Shown: positions 9,392 through 20,926, numbered from the stretch's first letter. The stretch: 44,989 bases of DNA from CAZIQY01 sp964541605 (GCA_964541605.1 CAZIQY010000018.1:1-44989), one strand, 5' to 3'. The notes: generated by a model from the letters alone, not told the origin. Numbers and translations are program-made.

Positions 9392-10867
9392 TTAACCCAG
9401 AATCATGGAAACGGATTGACGGGCCAGGGTGATGAATATCTCCGGGAATATCCCCAGTACGAGGGTGGCTATCGCCGCGATGGTGGTTGCCAGGGTGGCG
9501 GCCCGGGAGAATTTCATGCCGGATATATCTGTGGCAGGTTCCCGCATATAGATCATGATGGTAACGCGCAGATAGTAATACACGGAAAGAACGCTGTTGA
9601 TGACGCCGATGATGGCCAGATCGACGAATCCGCTTTTTACCGCGGCGGCGAAAACATAGAATTTGCCGACAAATCCGGCTGTAGGAGGGATGCCCGCCAG
9701 AGAAAACATGAAGATGGCCATGGTAGCACCCAGCACCGGATATTTGTAGCCCATTCCGGCATAGTCGCTGATGTTCAGATTGTCTTCCGCATGCCGTCCG
9801 TAGAGAATCACAACGATGAAGGCGCCCATGTTCATGAACGTGTAGGCCAGCAGATAGTACAGGATGCCGTAGGTGCCGATATCGTTGGCGGCATGCTTTG
9901 CAGCCACCATGCCGATCAGAATGTAGCCGGCATGGGCAATGCTGGAATAGGCGAGCATGCGCTTGATGTTTTCCTGTAAAAGCGCCGCCAGATTGCCTAT
10001 GGTCATCGTCAGGATCGCCAGCATCCAGAGGATGGCGGTCCAGTTCGGTTGAAGCGACGGCAGGGCGAAGACAAAAACCCTCAGAAAGGCTGCAAAGGCG
10101 GCCGCTTTAACGCCGGCGGCCATGAAAGCGGTAACGACGGTGGGCGCCCCTTCGTACACATCCGGCGTCCACATGTGGAAGGGCACGGAGGCGATTTTAA
10201 ACCCGAAGCCCACGATGAGAAGCGCCATGCCGAACAGCAGCATGGGGAATGATACGTTGGCGGATACGCTCAGATGGTTGTAGATCGCCACGAGATTGGT
10301 CGAGCCGGTGGCGCCGAAGATCAGGGCGATTCCGTAAAGGAGGAAACCGGTGGAAAAGGCGCCTAACAGCAGGTATTTGATGGCAGCCTCGTTGCCTTTG
10401 ATGTCTTTCTTGACGAATCCGGCCAGAATATAGATGGAGATCGACATGGTCTCCAGTCCCAGGAATATGGTGATCAGATCCGTTCCTGCCGCCATGAACA
10501 TCATGCCCACGCAGGCAAATAACAGCAGACAGTAATACTCCGGATGCTCCACGGGTTCAGACAGCTTGCCAAAATAGTCGATGGAGGCCAGGATGGTCAA
10601 GGCGGTGCAGATGAGGAAAATAAAGTTGAAGAAAAGCCCGTAATTGTCGAGCGCCAGCATGTTGGTGAAAGCCAGCTCCGAACTTCCCCACAAAAGGACA
10701 GTTACCTCAAAACCGAGTAACACTCCCAAAAGGCTTATTCCCGCGATGAACCCGCTTGACATCCTGGGAAAAAACGCCCCGAGCAGAAGCACGATCATGG
10801 CCGTGGAAAAGATGACGAGTTCCGGGGCGATGCTGACCCAGTTAATGTCAGGAATGATGATACCCAT
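9392..10867 (-). CDS. nuoN: NADH-quinone oxidoreductase subunit N
   Basis: This is one of the three antiporter-like proton-pumping subunits of the complex I membrane arm. Its 491 residues form about 14 hydrophobic helices and include the Proton_antipo_M family segments TDLITIFLGLETMSISIYILAGF, SVPFHMWTPDVYEGAPTVVTAFM and NIKRMLAYSSIAHAGYILIG (key Glu in GLE and Lys in the VPFH/KRML helices). It is the last gene of the nuo operon, 56 nt after nuoM. The 156 nt to the convergent sbcC show no convincing terminator hairpin. Confidence 0.96.
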   Translation of the reverse strand: MGIIIPDINWVSIAPELVIFSTAMIVLLLGAFFPRMSSGFIAGISLLGVLLGFEVTVLLWGSSELAFTNMLALDNYGLFFNFIFLICTALTILASIDYFGKLSEPVEHPEYYCLLLFACVGMMFMAAGTDLITIFLGLETMSISIYILAGFVKKDIKGNEAAIKYLLLGAFSTGFLLYGIALIFGATGSTNLVAIYNHLSVSANVSFPMLLFGMALLIVGFGFKIASVPFHMWTPDVYEGAPTVVTAFMAAGVKAAAFAAFLRVFVFALPSLQPNWTAILWMLAILTMTIGNLAALLQENIKRMLAYSSIAHAGYILIGMVAAKHAANDIGTYGILYYLLAYTFMNMGAFIVVILYGRHAEDNLNISDYAGMGYKYPVLGATMAIFMFSLAGIPPTAGFVGKFYVFAAAVKSGFVDLAIIGVINSVLSVYYYLRVTIMIYMREPATDISGMKFSRAATLATTIAAIATLVLGIFPEIFITLARQSVSMILG

Positions 10868-10923
10868 TTATTTATTTCCTCCAGGAATGCGGTAATCTGA
10901 ATCCATGTTTGGCCGATTGAAAA

Positions 10924-12495
10924 CTAATGTTTTTCCGTCACAGGCGGTATGTTCGTTCCTGCCAGGTGAAACGGGCCCTGCTTTTCCATCGTTACGACCA
11001 GTTCGTACTTCTTGTCGATCTGCTGCAGAAGATTGTTTACCGAAGCTTCCGTAGTGCGCAGAAACGGTGTGGGATACACGCCGATCCAGAAAATAAAGAG
11101 CACCACGGGCAGCAGCACCACCCATTCGCGTATCGAGAGATCCTTCAGACCCTGGTTCTTCGGGTTGGTCACCTCGCCGTACATGACCCGCTGAAACATC
11201 CAGAGCATGTAGACGGCGGCGAAGATCACACCGGAGGCCCCCAGGATGGCGAAGATTTTGTAATTCATGAACGTGCCGACCAGGATCAGGAATTCGCCCA
11301 CAAACCCGTTCAATCCCGGCAGCCCGATGGACGACAGGGTGACGATTAAAAAGATGGTCGCAAACGCCGGCATGACCTTGGCCAGCCCGCCGAATTCTTC
11401 GATCATGCGGGTATGCCGTCTCTCATAGATCATGCCTACGATAAGGAAGAGGGCGCCGGTTGAAAGTCCGTGGTTGATCATTTGCAGAATGGCGCCTTCC
11501 ATGGCGGTGGCGTTGAAGGCAAAAATACCCAGCATGACAAAACCGAGGTGGCTCACGCTGGAGAAGGCGACCAGGCGTTTCAGGTCTTTCTGCACGATGC
11601 ACACCCACGCGCCGTAAATGATTCCGATCAGGGCCAGGGTCATGAACAGCCACACGCCGTAATCTATGGCGGCATTGGGGAACAGCGGCAGGCTGAAACG
11701 CAGGAAACCGTACGTGCCCATTTTCAGGAGGACAGCCGCCAGCAGAACGCTGCCCACCGTAGGCGCCTCCGTATGGGCGTCCGGCAACCATGTGTGGAAC
11801 GGGAACATGGGCACCTTGATGGCAAACGCCAGTGAGAACCCGAGGAACAGCCACAGTTGCGTGGAGCGCGGCATGACCGTGTTGTAGAGATCGAAGATGT
11901 TGAAAGAATATATACCGGTGGTCTCATAGTGATAAAAATAGAGGTAGAGGATGGCGACCAGCATGAGGACGCTACCGAACATCGTGAATATGAAGAATTT
12001 GACCGCCGCGTATATCCGGCGGGCGGGGTTTCCCCAGACGCCGATGAGAAGATACATGGGAATCAGCATAACCTCCCAGAAGACATAAAAGAGGAACACG
12101 TCGAGGGAGACAAAAACGCCGATCATGCCTGTTTCCAGAAACAGCAGGCAGATCATGAATTCTTTTACCAGTTTCTGAATGTCTTCCCAGCAGGCCAGCA
12201 CGCAGATGGGCGTGAAAAACGTGGTAAGCAGCACGAGCAGAAGCGTCAGGCCGTCGATCCCCATGAAGTAATTGATGCCGTAATCGGGGATCCATGGGTA
12301 TTTTTCCACGAATTGGACGTTGGACGTGGCAAGATTAAAATCCTTGAGCAGCAGGAGAGAGATCAGGAAAGTTATCATGGTGACAACAAATGTCATCATT
12401 TTCATCGACTTCTCCTGTTCCTTGTTCATAAACAGGAGAATCAGCACCCCGATCATGGGTAAAAAAGTTATGGCGGTCAAGAGATAACTCATCAA
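10924..12495 (-). CDS. nuoM: NADH-quinone oxidoreductase subunit M
   Basis: A second antiporter-like membrane subunit of 523 residues. Family marks include VFWEVMLIPMYLLIG, with the conserved Glu of the pump channel; VPMFPFHTWLPDAHTEAPT; and KDLKRLVAFSSVSHLGFVMLG. These place it firmly in the NuoM group rather than NuoL or NuoN. It lies between nuoL (38 nt upstream) and nuoN and is presumably co-transcribed with them. Its N-terminus is hydrophobic from the start, as expected for a first transmembrane helix. Confidence 0.97.
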   Translation of the reverse strand: MMSYLLTAITFLPMIGVLILLFMNKEQEKSMKMMTFVVTMITFLISLLLLKDFNLATSNVQFVEKYPWIPDYGINYFMGIDGLTLLLVLLTTFFTPICVLACWEDIQKLVKEFMICLLFLETGMIGVFVSLDVFLFYVFWEVMLIPMYLLIGVWGNPARRIYAAVKFFIFTMFGSVLMLVAILYLYFYHYETTGIYSFNIFDLYNTVMPRSTQLWLFLGFSLAFAIKVPMFPFHTWLPDAHTEAPTVGSVLLAAVLLKMGTYGFLRFSLPLFPNAAIDYGVWLFMTLALIGIIYGAWVCIVQKDLKRLVAFSSVSHLGFVMLGIFAFNATAMEGAILQMINHGLSTGALFLIVGMIYERRHTRMIEEFGGLAKVMPAFATIFLIVTLSSIGLPGLNGFVGEFLILVGTFMNYKIFAILGASGVIFAAVYMLWMFQRVMYGEVTNPKNQGLKDLSIREWVVLLPVVLFIFWIGVYPTPFLRTTEASVNNLLQQIDKKYELVVTMEKQGPFHLAGTNIPPVTEKH

Positions 12496-12533
12496 TCCGG
12501 CTCCTTATAGGCTCAGTGTGGCGTGTTCTCCGA

Positions 12534-14504
<1,971 letters not shown>

Positions 14505-14517
14505 CGTAAGCTCCTTC

Positions 14518-14820
14518 TTACCACTTCATCAAGTTGATGTCGTCTATGTTGGCCGTTCCCCAGTTCCTGAAGAGCAGCATGATAATGGCCAGGCCCACAG
14601 CCACTTCAGCGGCAGCCACCGTCATGACGAAAAACACGTAAATCTGGCCGTGAAGGGTTTCCATGTATCGGGACAGGGTGATAAAGGTCAAATTCACTGC
14701 GTTCAACATGAGTTCGATGGACATGAAGATCACCAGGGCGTTACGCCGTATGAGGACCCCCAGGATCCCCACCCCGAAAAGCAGTGCACTCAGTACCAGA
14801 TAATAACTCATTGGGATCAT
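14518..14820 (-). CDS. nuoK: NADH-quinone oxidoreductase subunit K
   Basis: A 100-residue, three-helix membrane subunit with the conserved acidic residues in IMSIELMLNAVNLTFI (Glu in helix 2) and in VAAAEVAVGLAIIMLLFR (Glu in helix 3). Both are needed for proton transfer in the E-channel. The length is typical. It sits between nuoJ (62 nt upstream) and nuoL. Confidence 0.97.
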   Translation of the reverse strand: MIPMSYYLVLSALLFGVGILGVLIRRNALVIFMSIELMLNAVNLTFITLSRYMETLHGQIYVFFVMTVAAAEVAVGLAIIMLLFRNWGTANIDDINLMKW

Positions 14821-14882
14821 AACTTTTTTCTCACTATCCTGACGTATAAGGTTCCTTGCTTCTAACGCTCCTAAGTTTCGTT

Positions 14883-15425
14883 TCAGGTATTTATGTTTTT
14901 AGTGCGCTTTGCCAGATACACCACTCCGATCATTGCCACCAGAAGCAGTATGGATGTGATTTCAAACGGCAGTATGTAGTCTGTAAACAGCAAAGCCGCC
15001 ACCGCTTTGGTATTGCTCACCCTCTCTGCCATTTGCAGGCCGTAGGTTCCCTTTGCGCCCAGTTGGGAGCCGCTGTACAGGAGCGTTGTCGATATTCCCA
15101 GACCGATTAAAGGAACCAGCGCCACAACAATGACGAAGCCGAAAAATTTCTGCATCCAGTGCCCCGTCAGTTGGTCATGTTTCTCCTTGTCCAGATTCAG
15201 AAGCATGATCACGAAAAGGAAAAGCACCATGACCGCGCCGGCGTATACGATAACCTGGATGATGGCGATAAATTCAGCCCCCAGCATAAGATAGAGACCG
15301 GCCATGGCCAGAAAGGTAAGGATCAGGAAAAAAGCCGAATAGAGGGGGCTTCTCTGAAAAACGACGAAAAGACTGGATATGAGGGTAATTCCACCGATGA
15401 CGATAAATAAAAACAACTCCATCAA
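14883..15425 (-). CDS. nuoJ: NADH-quinone oxidoreductase subunit J
   Basis: A 180-residue membrane subunit with five predicted helices. The family segment EFIAIIQVIVYAGAVMVLFLFVIMLLNL contains the helix-3 pi-bulge residues that shift during coupling. It begins 9 nt after nuoI. The residues after the last helix (LAKRTKNINT) are short, as is usual. Confidence 0.96.
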   Translation of the reverse strand: MMELFLFIVIGGITLISSLFVVFQRSPLYSAFFLILTFLAMAGLYLMLGAEFIAIIQVIVYAGAVMVLFLFVIMLLNLDKEKHDQLTGHWMQKFFGFVIVVALVPLIGLGISTTLLYSGSQLGAKGTYGLQMAERVSNTKAVAALLFTDYILPFEITSILLLVAMIGVVYLAKRTKNINT

Positions 15426-15434
15426 GCCTTCTCC

Positions 15435-15839
15435 TTATTCCGGACACTTCAAGAGTTCTTCTTTGTTGAGAAGAAGCTTCTTTTTGTCGTCCGTGGCCAA
15501 TTCATACGCATGACTCAACTTAATAGCGTCCTTCGGGCAAGCCTGTTCACAGAAACTGCAGAAAATGCAGCGGCTGATATCCAGCTCGAAAACCGCCGGA
15601 TAACGGGAATTGTCTTCCCGCTTCCCCGCTGTAACCTTGATCGCCTGAGCCGGGCATCCCCGGGCGCAAATGCCGCAGCCGATACAAGTTTCCTGCCCGT
15701 CTTCACCTTTAACGAGACAAGGACGCCCCCGCCATCTTTCATACATGACTTTCTTCTCATCCGGATATTGGAGGGTGATCCGCGGACGGAAGAGCGTTTT
15801 GAACGTGAGAGCCAATCCTTTTGCCAGTGGTTTAATCAT
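15435..15839 (-). CDS. nuoI: NADH-quinone oxidoreductase subunit I (2x[4Fe-4S])
   Basis: A peripheral-arm ferredoxin-like subunit that carries clusters N6a and N6b and passes electrons to NuoB. Two full motifs are visible: CIGCGICARGCP and CIFCSFCEQACP. At 134 residues it is the short form found in complexes without the NADH module. Start 33 nt after nuoH. Confidence 0.97.
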   Translation of the reverse strand: MIKPLAKGLALTFKTLFRPRITLQYPDEKKVMYERWRGRPCLVKGEDGQETCIGCGICARGCPAQAIKVTAGKREDNSRYPAVFELDISRCIFCSFCEQACPKDAIKLSHAYELATDDKKKLLLNKEELLKCPE

Positions 15840-15872
15840 GATCTTTCCTATATCCGTATTCGCCTATAAGTA

Positions 15873-16967
15873 TTACAGGTGTCCAAACAGCTTCATCGTG
15901 ATGGGAGAAATGAGAATGTTCACCAGCGTTGCGGGCAGCAGAACTTTCCATCCCAGCTTCATGAGGAGATCGTAACGGAAACGGGGATAAGTAGCCCGCA
16001 CCCAGACGAAGAAGAACACCAGAACAAATGTTTTTGTGCAGAAATAAATCACAGGCAGGAAATACTTTAAAACCGGGGCATTCACGAACGGTCCCTGCCA
16101 TCCACCGAGGAAGAAGGTCACCATCAGGGCGCTGGCCGCCAGCATGTGTCCGTATTCAGCCAGATAGAACAGGGCGAATTTCATGGAGCTGTATTCCATC
16201 TGGTAACCTGCAACGAGTTCGTTTTCGCATTCGGTAAAATCGAAGGGGGTACGGCCTGTTTCAGCGAAGATTGCGATTAAAAAAATAACGAAGGCAAGGG
16301 GCTGGGTGAAACAGAACCACTTGGGGATGAAACCGAACCAGTAACCCCCCTGAAATTCCACGATGTCCATCAGACTCATGGAACCGGTCGTCATGACGAC
16401 GCCGATGAGCGCGAGGCCTGCGGCCAGTTCATAGCTGATCATGACGGCCGATGCGCGCACACCACCCAGAAGGGCGTATTTGTTGTTTGAGCCCCATCCG
16501 GCCATGATGAGTCCATAAATCCCGATGGATGAAATTCCGAAAACAATCAGCATGGCCACGTTAACATCGGCAATGACACCGCGATTCGCGTTTGCGAGGG
16601 TAAAGTTGTATACCCGGCCGCCAATTTCCATCGTCGCCGGCCAGATAACATTTCCGAAAGGAATCACAGAAAAGGTCATTAAGGCCGCGGCGACGAACAC
16701 GATAGGGGCGAGGATATATACGCCTTTATTGGCTCCCGTTACGGTTACCTCTTCCTTCATGAACATTTTGATGCCGTCTGCGATCGGCTGCAAAAGGCCC
16801 TGCCAGCCCACCCGGTTGGGACCGTAGCGTTCCTGGAAGAAACCCAGAAATCGCCTTTCCACAAGGGTGAGATATGCCAGAATCAGCATGAAAAGGGCAA
16901 AGAATACCCCTATTTTTACCAGGATTAAAATAACTGAAGCCACCAGATCCATATTCGATTCAGGCAT
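15873..16967 (-). CDS. nuoH: NADH-quinone oxidoreductase subunit H
   Basis: The quinone-site membrane subunit that joins the peripheral and membrane arms. Of its 364 residues, the signature segments are ERRFLGFFQERYGPNRVGWQG near the N-terminus, ISYELAAGLALIG, and AETGRTPFDFTECENELVAGYQMEYSS with the conserved acidic residues that line the quinone tunnel. An internal Met at residue 6 (MDLVASV) is an alternative start. A 93-nt gap to nuoD is the largest inside the operon. Confidence 0.97.
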   Translation of the reverse strand: MPESNMDLVASVILILVKIGVFFALFMLILAYLTLVERRFLGFFQERYGPNRVGWQGLLQPIADGIKMFMKEEVTVTGANKGVYILAPIVFVAAALMTFSVIPFGNVIWPATMEIGGRVYNFTLANANRGVIADVNVAMLIVFGISSIGIYGLIMAGWGSNNKYALLGGVRASAVMISYELAAGLALIGVVMTTGSMSLMDIVEFQGGYWFGFIPKWFCFTQPLAFVIFLIAIFAETGRTPFDFTECENELVAGYQMEYSSMKFALFYLAEYGHMLAASALMVTFFLGGWQGPFVNAPVLKYFLPVIYFCTKTFVLVFFFVWVRATYPRFRYDLLMKLGWKVLLPATLVNILISPITMKLFGHL

Positions 16968-17060
16968 GGTCGTAACGTCTTCCCAATTTGAGTTTGTGCT
17001 GCGTTTCTCTTATTTATGTTTTGGACCTTCTTCTTGACGATCCTCTTATTTATATCCCCC

Positions 17061-18200
17061 TTAGCGGTCCACTTCCGCCAATACCAGATCCACGCTGGAG
17101 AGCGCCGCCACCATGTCGGAGAAGAGCTTCCCTTCACACATCTTGGGCAGAGACTGGAGATTGACAAACGTGGGGGCGCGTACTTTCATGCGGAAGGGCT
17201 GCGCGGTGCCGTCACTGACGATATAGAAACCGAGCTCGCCCCGGGGCGCCTCAATCGCCATATACACTTCTCCCTCCGGCGGCTTGAGAGCGCCTTTCAT
17301 GGTTACACTGTGATCGCCTTCGGGCAGACTTTCCAGAGCCTGGCGGATGATTTCGTTGCTCTGGCGCATTTCCATCATGCGAACGCGGTAGCGGTCATAG
17401 GCGTCGCAGCCGTGATAAACGGCGGGCTTGAAATCAAACTTGTCGTAGCCCGAATACGGCTGATTCTTCCGCAAATCCCAATCGATGCCTGCGGCTCTCG
17501 CCATGGGGCCGGAAATGCCCAGTTTGATACAGTCTTCCGCTGAAAGATAGCCCACACCCTGGGTGCGGCTCTTCCAGATCTTGTTTTCCGTCAAAAGCGT
17601 TTCATATTCATCCACGCGCGGTGGAAATGCTTTCACAAATTTCATGCATTCATCCCGGAATTCCGGGGGGAGATCCTTTGACATGCCGCCGATGCGGAAA
17701 AACGAGGGGGTGAGGCGTGAGCCGGTGATCATCTCCAGAAAAAAGAGAATCTGTTCCCGTTCCCGTACCATAAAAAAGAACGGGGTCATGGCGCCCAGAT
17801 CGTGAGCGTTGGCGCCCGCCCAGAAAAGATGGCTGGAGATGCGGCTGAGTTCGGTGAGGATCACCCGGATGTACTGCCCCCTCGGCGGCACCTCGATTCC
17901 CAGGAGTTTTTCTACAGTCAGGCAATAGCCCAGGTTGTTCGACGCCCCGGCCATATAATCCAGCCGGTCTGTCAGGGGGATAACCTGATGATACGTTCTG
18001 TTTTCTGCAATTTTCTCGATGCCGCGGTGAAGATATCCGAGATGGGGAACCACCTTGACGACTGTTTCGCCGTCCAGTTCCACAACCGCCCGGAAGACGC
18101 CATGGGTGGAGGGGTGCTGCGGCCCCATATTGATTTCCATGGTTTCGGTTTCACCATGTGTTCGCTTCGCTTGATTTGATTTGACTTCCGGTTCTGCCAT
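17061..18200 (-). CDS. nuoD: NADH-quinone oxidoreductase subunit D (49 kDa)
   Basis: The peripheral-arm subunit that forms the quinone pocket with NuoB and is related to the large subunit of NiFe hydrogenases. GPQHPSTHG carries the conserved quinone-site His, followed by LGYLHRGIEKIAE and DRLDYMAG. The C-terminus ends in SVDLVLAEVDR as in intact homologues. The first 20 or so residues (MAEPEVKSNQAKRTHG) are not conserved, so a Met near 21-25 could be the real start. NuoC is a separate gene here, not fused. Confidence 0.97.
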   Translation of the reverse strand: MAEPEVKSNQAKRTHGETETMEINMGPQHPSTHGVFRAVVELDGETVVKVVPHLGYLHRGIEKIAENRTYHQVIPLTDRLDYMAGASNNLGYCLTVEKLLGIEVPPRGQYIRVILTELSRISSHLFWAGANAHDLGAMTPFFFMVREREQILFFLEMITGSRLTPSFFRIGGMSKDLPPEFRDECMKFVKAFPPRVDEYETLLTENKIWKSRTQGVGYLSAEDCIKLGISGPMARAAGIDWDLRKNQPYSGYDKFDFKPAVYHGCDAYDRYRVRMMEMRQSNEIIRQALESLPEGDHSVTMKGALKPPEGEVYMAIEAPRGELGFYIVSDGTAQPFRMKVRAPTFVNLQSLPKMCEGKLFSDMVAALSSVDLVLAEVDR

Positions 18201-18268
18201 GCTTGACCCTTATCTACATTGTATAATCACTTGCCGGTTTTAGTACCTTCAAACTGTCGGAGAGAACC

Positions 18269-18727
18269 TCACAACTCGCCTTTGCCTTCCACCGGATAAT
18301 CCTTCCGGAGCGGAAAGCAATCCCAATGATAGGGCAGGAGGATGCGCCGCAGATCGGGGTGGTTCAAAAATTTGACCCCCAACAGGTCGTATGTTTCGCG
18401 CTCATGCCAGTCGGCGGTTGCCCAGATACCGGTCACCGTTTCGATTTCCGGATTTTCGCCTTCCAGGGGAACCTTGAGCCGTAGCCTCCGGTTGTGTTTG
18501 TGGGAAAGCAGGTGATACACCATTACGAAACGGGGGGTTTTGTCTTTGTAATCCACCGCGGTGACATCTGCCAAAAAACGGAACGAGTATTCGGGATCGT
18601 CCCTCAGAAAGATGCATACCTGAAGCAGCCCGTCCCGCTTCAGTGTAACGGTGACGTCTCCCCGGTATTCTTCGACATTCAATATTGCATCGGGAAATGT
18701 ATTTTTAAGCTTGGTGACATCCGTCAT
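18269..18727 (-). CDS. nuoC: NADH-quinone oxidoreductase subunit C (30 kDa)
   Basis: A small hydrophilic peripheral-arm subunit that packs against NuoD. The C-terminal signature is clear: WHERETYDLLGVKFLNHPDLRRILLP, followed by HWDCFPLRKDYPVEG. At 152 residues it is near the usual length for a free-standing NuoC. It lies 23 nt after nuoB and 68 nt before nuoD. Confidence 0.96.
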   Translation of the reverse strand: MTDVTKLKNTFPDAILNVEEYRGDVTVTLKRDGLLQVCIFLRDDPEYSFRFLADVTAVDYKDKTPRFVMVYHLLSHKHNRRLRLKVPLEGENPEIETVTGIWATADWHERETYDLLGVKFLNHPDLRRILLPYHWDCFPLRKDYPVEGKGEL

Positions 18728-18750
18728 GACTTCACGTCTCCCTTGGTGGG

Positions 18751-19245
18751 CTACTTCTTTGAATGCAGCGGTTTCTCCTGCATAATTTTTTCGTGCAACT
18801 TGAGAATTCCATCTATCAGCGCTTCCGGACGGGGGGGACAGCCGGGAATGTACATGTCCACGGGGAGGTATTTATCAATACCCTGAACCACCGCATAGGA
18901 ACGAAAGATTCCACCCGAAGAAGCACAGGCTCCCATGGCGATTACCCATTTGGGGTTGGCCATCTGCTCGTAAATCCGCAATACCACAGGCAGCATTTTC
19001 TTGGTCACGGTTCCCGCCACGATCATCAAATCTGCATGTCGCGGGGAAGGCCGGAAGACCTCCATGCCGAACCGGGACAGGTCGTATGGAGACAATGCTA
19101 CGTCGATCATCTCCAGGGCGCAGCAGGCGAGCCCGAAGGTACACGGCCACAGGGAGCTCTTGCGCGACCAGTTGATGGCTTTTTCCAGAGAAGTAACGAT
19201 GAGCCCGTCGCCGTATTTATCGCCAAGACACGTTTCTAATCCCAT
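18751..19245 (-). CDS. nuoB: NADH-quinone oxidoreductase subunit B (cluster N2)
   Basis: The subunit that holds the terminal [4Fe-4S] cluster N2, which reduces quinone. Conserved cysteines are seen in GLACCALEM, in AMGACASSGG and in YIPGCPPRPE. The 164 residues match the family. It overlaps the end of nuoA by 10 nt, which supports translational coupling and one operon. Confidence 0.97.
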   Translation of the reverse strand: MGLETCLGDKYGDGLIVTSLEKAINWSRKSSLWPCTFGLACCALEMIDVALSPYDLSRFGMEVFRPSPRHADLMIVAGTVTKKMLPVVLRIYEQMANPKWVIAMGACASSGGIFRSYAVVQGIDKYLPVDMYIPGCPPRPEALIDGILKLHEKIMQEKPLHSKK

Positions 19246-19592
19246 TCCAGAGCTCCTTTACGCCATACATAGGCCAGGCCGGCGAATAAAATCAGGATGA
19301 AGATCGCCATTTCAATGAAACCGAAAAGCCCCAGATCCCTGAATACCACCGCCCAGGGGAAAAGGAACACGGCTTCAATGTCGAACACGATGAAAAGCAT
19401 GGCGATGATATAGAATTTGACGGCAAAGCGGATGCGGTTGGGCCCGATGGGCTCCATGCCGCATTCATACGTTTCGAGTTTCACCCTGTCGGGGGTTCGC
19501 GGTCCTAAAATGGTGGAGAAAAGAACGATGACAGCACCAAAGCCTACAGCCACAAGGAGATAAATGGCGATCGGCAAATAATCAAGCAACAT
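19236..19592 (-). CDS. nuoA: NADH-quinone oxidoreductase subunit A
   Basis: A 118-residue, three-helix membrane subunit and the first gene of the operon. The marks are KLETYECGMEPIGPNRIRFAVKFYIIAMLFIVFDIEAVFLFPWAV, with the loop Cys that reports active and deactive states in some complexes. An AGAGGG lies just upstream of the ATG. The operon runs nuoA to nuoN without nuoE, nuoF or nuoG. Confidence 0.97.
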   Translation of the reverse strand: MLLDYLPIAIYLLVAVGFGAVIVLFSTILGPRTPDRVKLETYECGMEPIGPNRIRFAVKFYIIAMLFIVFDIEAVFLFPWAVVFRDLGLFGFIEMAIFILILFAGLAYVWRKGALEWD

Positions 19593-19769
19593 AACGGCCC
19601 TCTCGTATAAATTCGGTCTTGATGCTCTTTAAGAATGTTGCTGCCTATCGTACCGGCTTCGCAGAATGGGTTTGATGAAGAGACCTGATGCCGGACGGAT
19701 AGGACCCTGGTGTATGCGTGCCGCAGATGAATTGAAAAACTCATGAGATGCCCGCTATTTTCGCGCGCT

Positions 19770-19798
19770 TTAATATATTAAGAGCACTCTTTAGTCAA
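19770..19798 (-). promoter_or_regulatory. Candidate sigma70 promoter for nuoA-N
   Basis: Read on the minus strand: TTGACT (-35), a 17-nt spacer, then TATTAA (-10), inside the AT-rich core of the divergent region. A shifted -10, TATATT, gives a 15-nt spacer. It lies about 180 nt before nuoA. Pattern match only. Confidence 0.4.
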
Positions 19799-19946
19799 GC
19801 AAAAAATGCCGGCGCCGATGAAATACCCGGGTTGAAAATTGAGAGACATCTTTTATTGTTTGGAGAATGATTTTAAATAACCGATATTTATCCATGGAAA
19901 ATTTCACCGGTGTCGCAATATTGCAGGCCGAAAGTTTGAATATGTC

Positions 19947-19974
19947 TTGACATTAGAGCGAAATGTGGTATCAG
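19947..19974 (+). promoter_or_regulatory. Candidate sigma70 promoter for the nfn pair
   Basis: A consensus TTGACA -35 is followed after 16 nt by TATCAG (4 of 6 to TATAAT), about 110 nt before the first gene of the pair. It points away from the nuo promoter candidate. Pattern match only. Confidence 0.45.
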
Positions 19975-20086
19975 AGTGGCCGCTTGGATTAGAGAGAAAA
20001 CAGGTTTTTTTGAAGGTAGTTCCGCAGGTTTCAAGAAGCGAAACCGGCTTCAGTAATAAGAATATTAAACGATAGGAGATGGAGCA

Positions 20087-20926
20087 TTGTACAAGGTATT
20101 GGAGAAGACTTATTTGCAGGAAATTGTTGTCAGAATGGTGATTGAGGCTCCTGAGATTGCCCGCAAGAGAAAGGCAGGGCAGTTTGTCGTTCTGATGATC
20201 GACGACAAGGGGGAGAGAATTCCTCTGACCATCGTTGATTCTGACAGTCAAAAAGGAACGATCACGATTATTTATCAGATCGTCGGAAAAACAACGGCCC
20301 AGCTGGCTAAACTGAACAAGGGCGACTTCATCATGCATGTCCTGGGCCCCCTCGGGCATCCAACTGAAATAGAGAACTTCGGTACAGTCGTGGTTGTGGG
20401 TGGAGGCGTGGGGATCGGTGTGGCATATCCCATCGCGGCGGCTCTCAAAAAAGCGGGGAACAAGGTCATATCCATCATTGGAGCAAGGACAAAGGATATT
20501 CTGATTCTCGAGGATGACATGAGGAAAGTCAGCGACCAGTTGCTGGTTGCTACCGATGACGGCAGTTACGGATTCCACGGCTTTGTCAGCACCGTTTTGC
20601 AGAACCTCATCGATTCAAAGGAAGAAAAGATCGCCATCATATATGCCATCGGTCCCGTGCCGATGATGCGTGTACTGGCCAATCTGACCAAGCCTTACGG
20701 CATCAAGACCATTGTCAGTCTGAACCCGATCATGGTGGATGCCACCGGGATGTGCGGCGCCTGCCGTGTTGCCGTGGGAGGAAAGACCAAGTTCGGCTGT
20801 GTGGATGGGCCGGAGTTCGACGGTCATGAAGTCGATTTCAATTTATTAATGACCCGCCTCAGGATGTATTGTAATCAGGAAAAACAGGCGATGGATAACT
20901 ACAGGTGTGGATGTCATGGAAAATAA
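20087..20926 (+). CDS. nfnA: Ferredoxin-NADP+ reductase small subunit (NfnA/SudB-like)
   Basis: A flavin-binding NAD(P) oxidoreductase subunit of the dihydroorotate-dehydrogenase-electron-transfer family. The N-terminal FAD domain contains AGQFVVLMID and RIPLTI, followed by a nucleotide-binding VVVVGGGVGIGVAYP near 101-115. A C-terminal [2Fe-2S] site has Asp218 (DATGMC), Cys223, Cys226 and Cys238; the Asp ligand is typical of NfnA. With its neighbour it would form the bifurcating NADH-dependent ferredoxin:NADP+ transhydrogenase, or a sulfide dehydrogenase (SudBA); sequence alone does not separate these. The start is TTG, with AGGAG 9 nt upstream. It overlaps the next gene by a few codons. Confidence 0.88.
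   Translation: MYKVLEKTYLQEIVVRMVIEAPEIARKRKAGQFVVLMIDDKGERIPLTIVDSDSQKGTITIIYQIVGKTTAQLAKLNKGDFIMHVLGPLGHPTEIENFGTVVVVGGGVGIGVAYPIAAALKKAGNKVISIIGARTKDILILEDDMRKVSDQLLVATDDGSYGFHGFVSTVLQNLIDSKEEKIAIIYAIGPVPMMRVLANLTKPYGIKTIVSLNPIMVDATGMCGACRVAVGGKTKFGCVDGPEFDGHEVDFNLLMTRLRMYCNQEKQAMDNYRCGCHGK

Larger units (their letters stand above)
19593..20086. other. Divergent intergenic region between nuo and nfn operons
   Basis: This 494-nt stretch holds no supported gene. Its outer parts are moderately GC-rich leader sequence for each operon; the core (about 19760-19980) is AT-rich and holds one candidate promoter for each direction. The nuo leader would be about 170 nt. Small frames across it have no conserved features. 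No riboswitch or strong hairpin was recognised. Confidence 0.6.

Noticed and set aside
9310..9430. Plus-strand frame reading RQEEVNAAGHLAVLEAEINHLIQ between sbcC and nuoN
   Set aside because: It is short, has no ribosome binding site, overlaps the end of nuoN and shows no family resemblance. It could be a scrap of a lost gene but I cannot support it.
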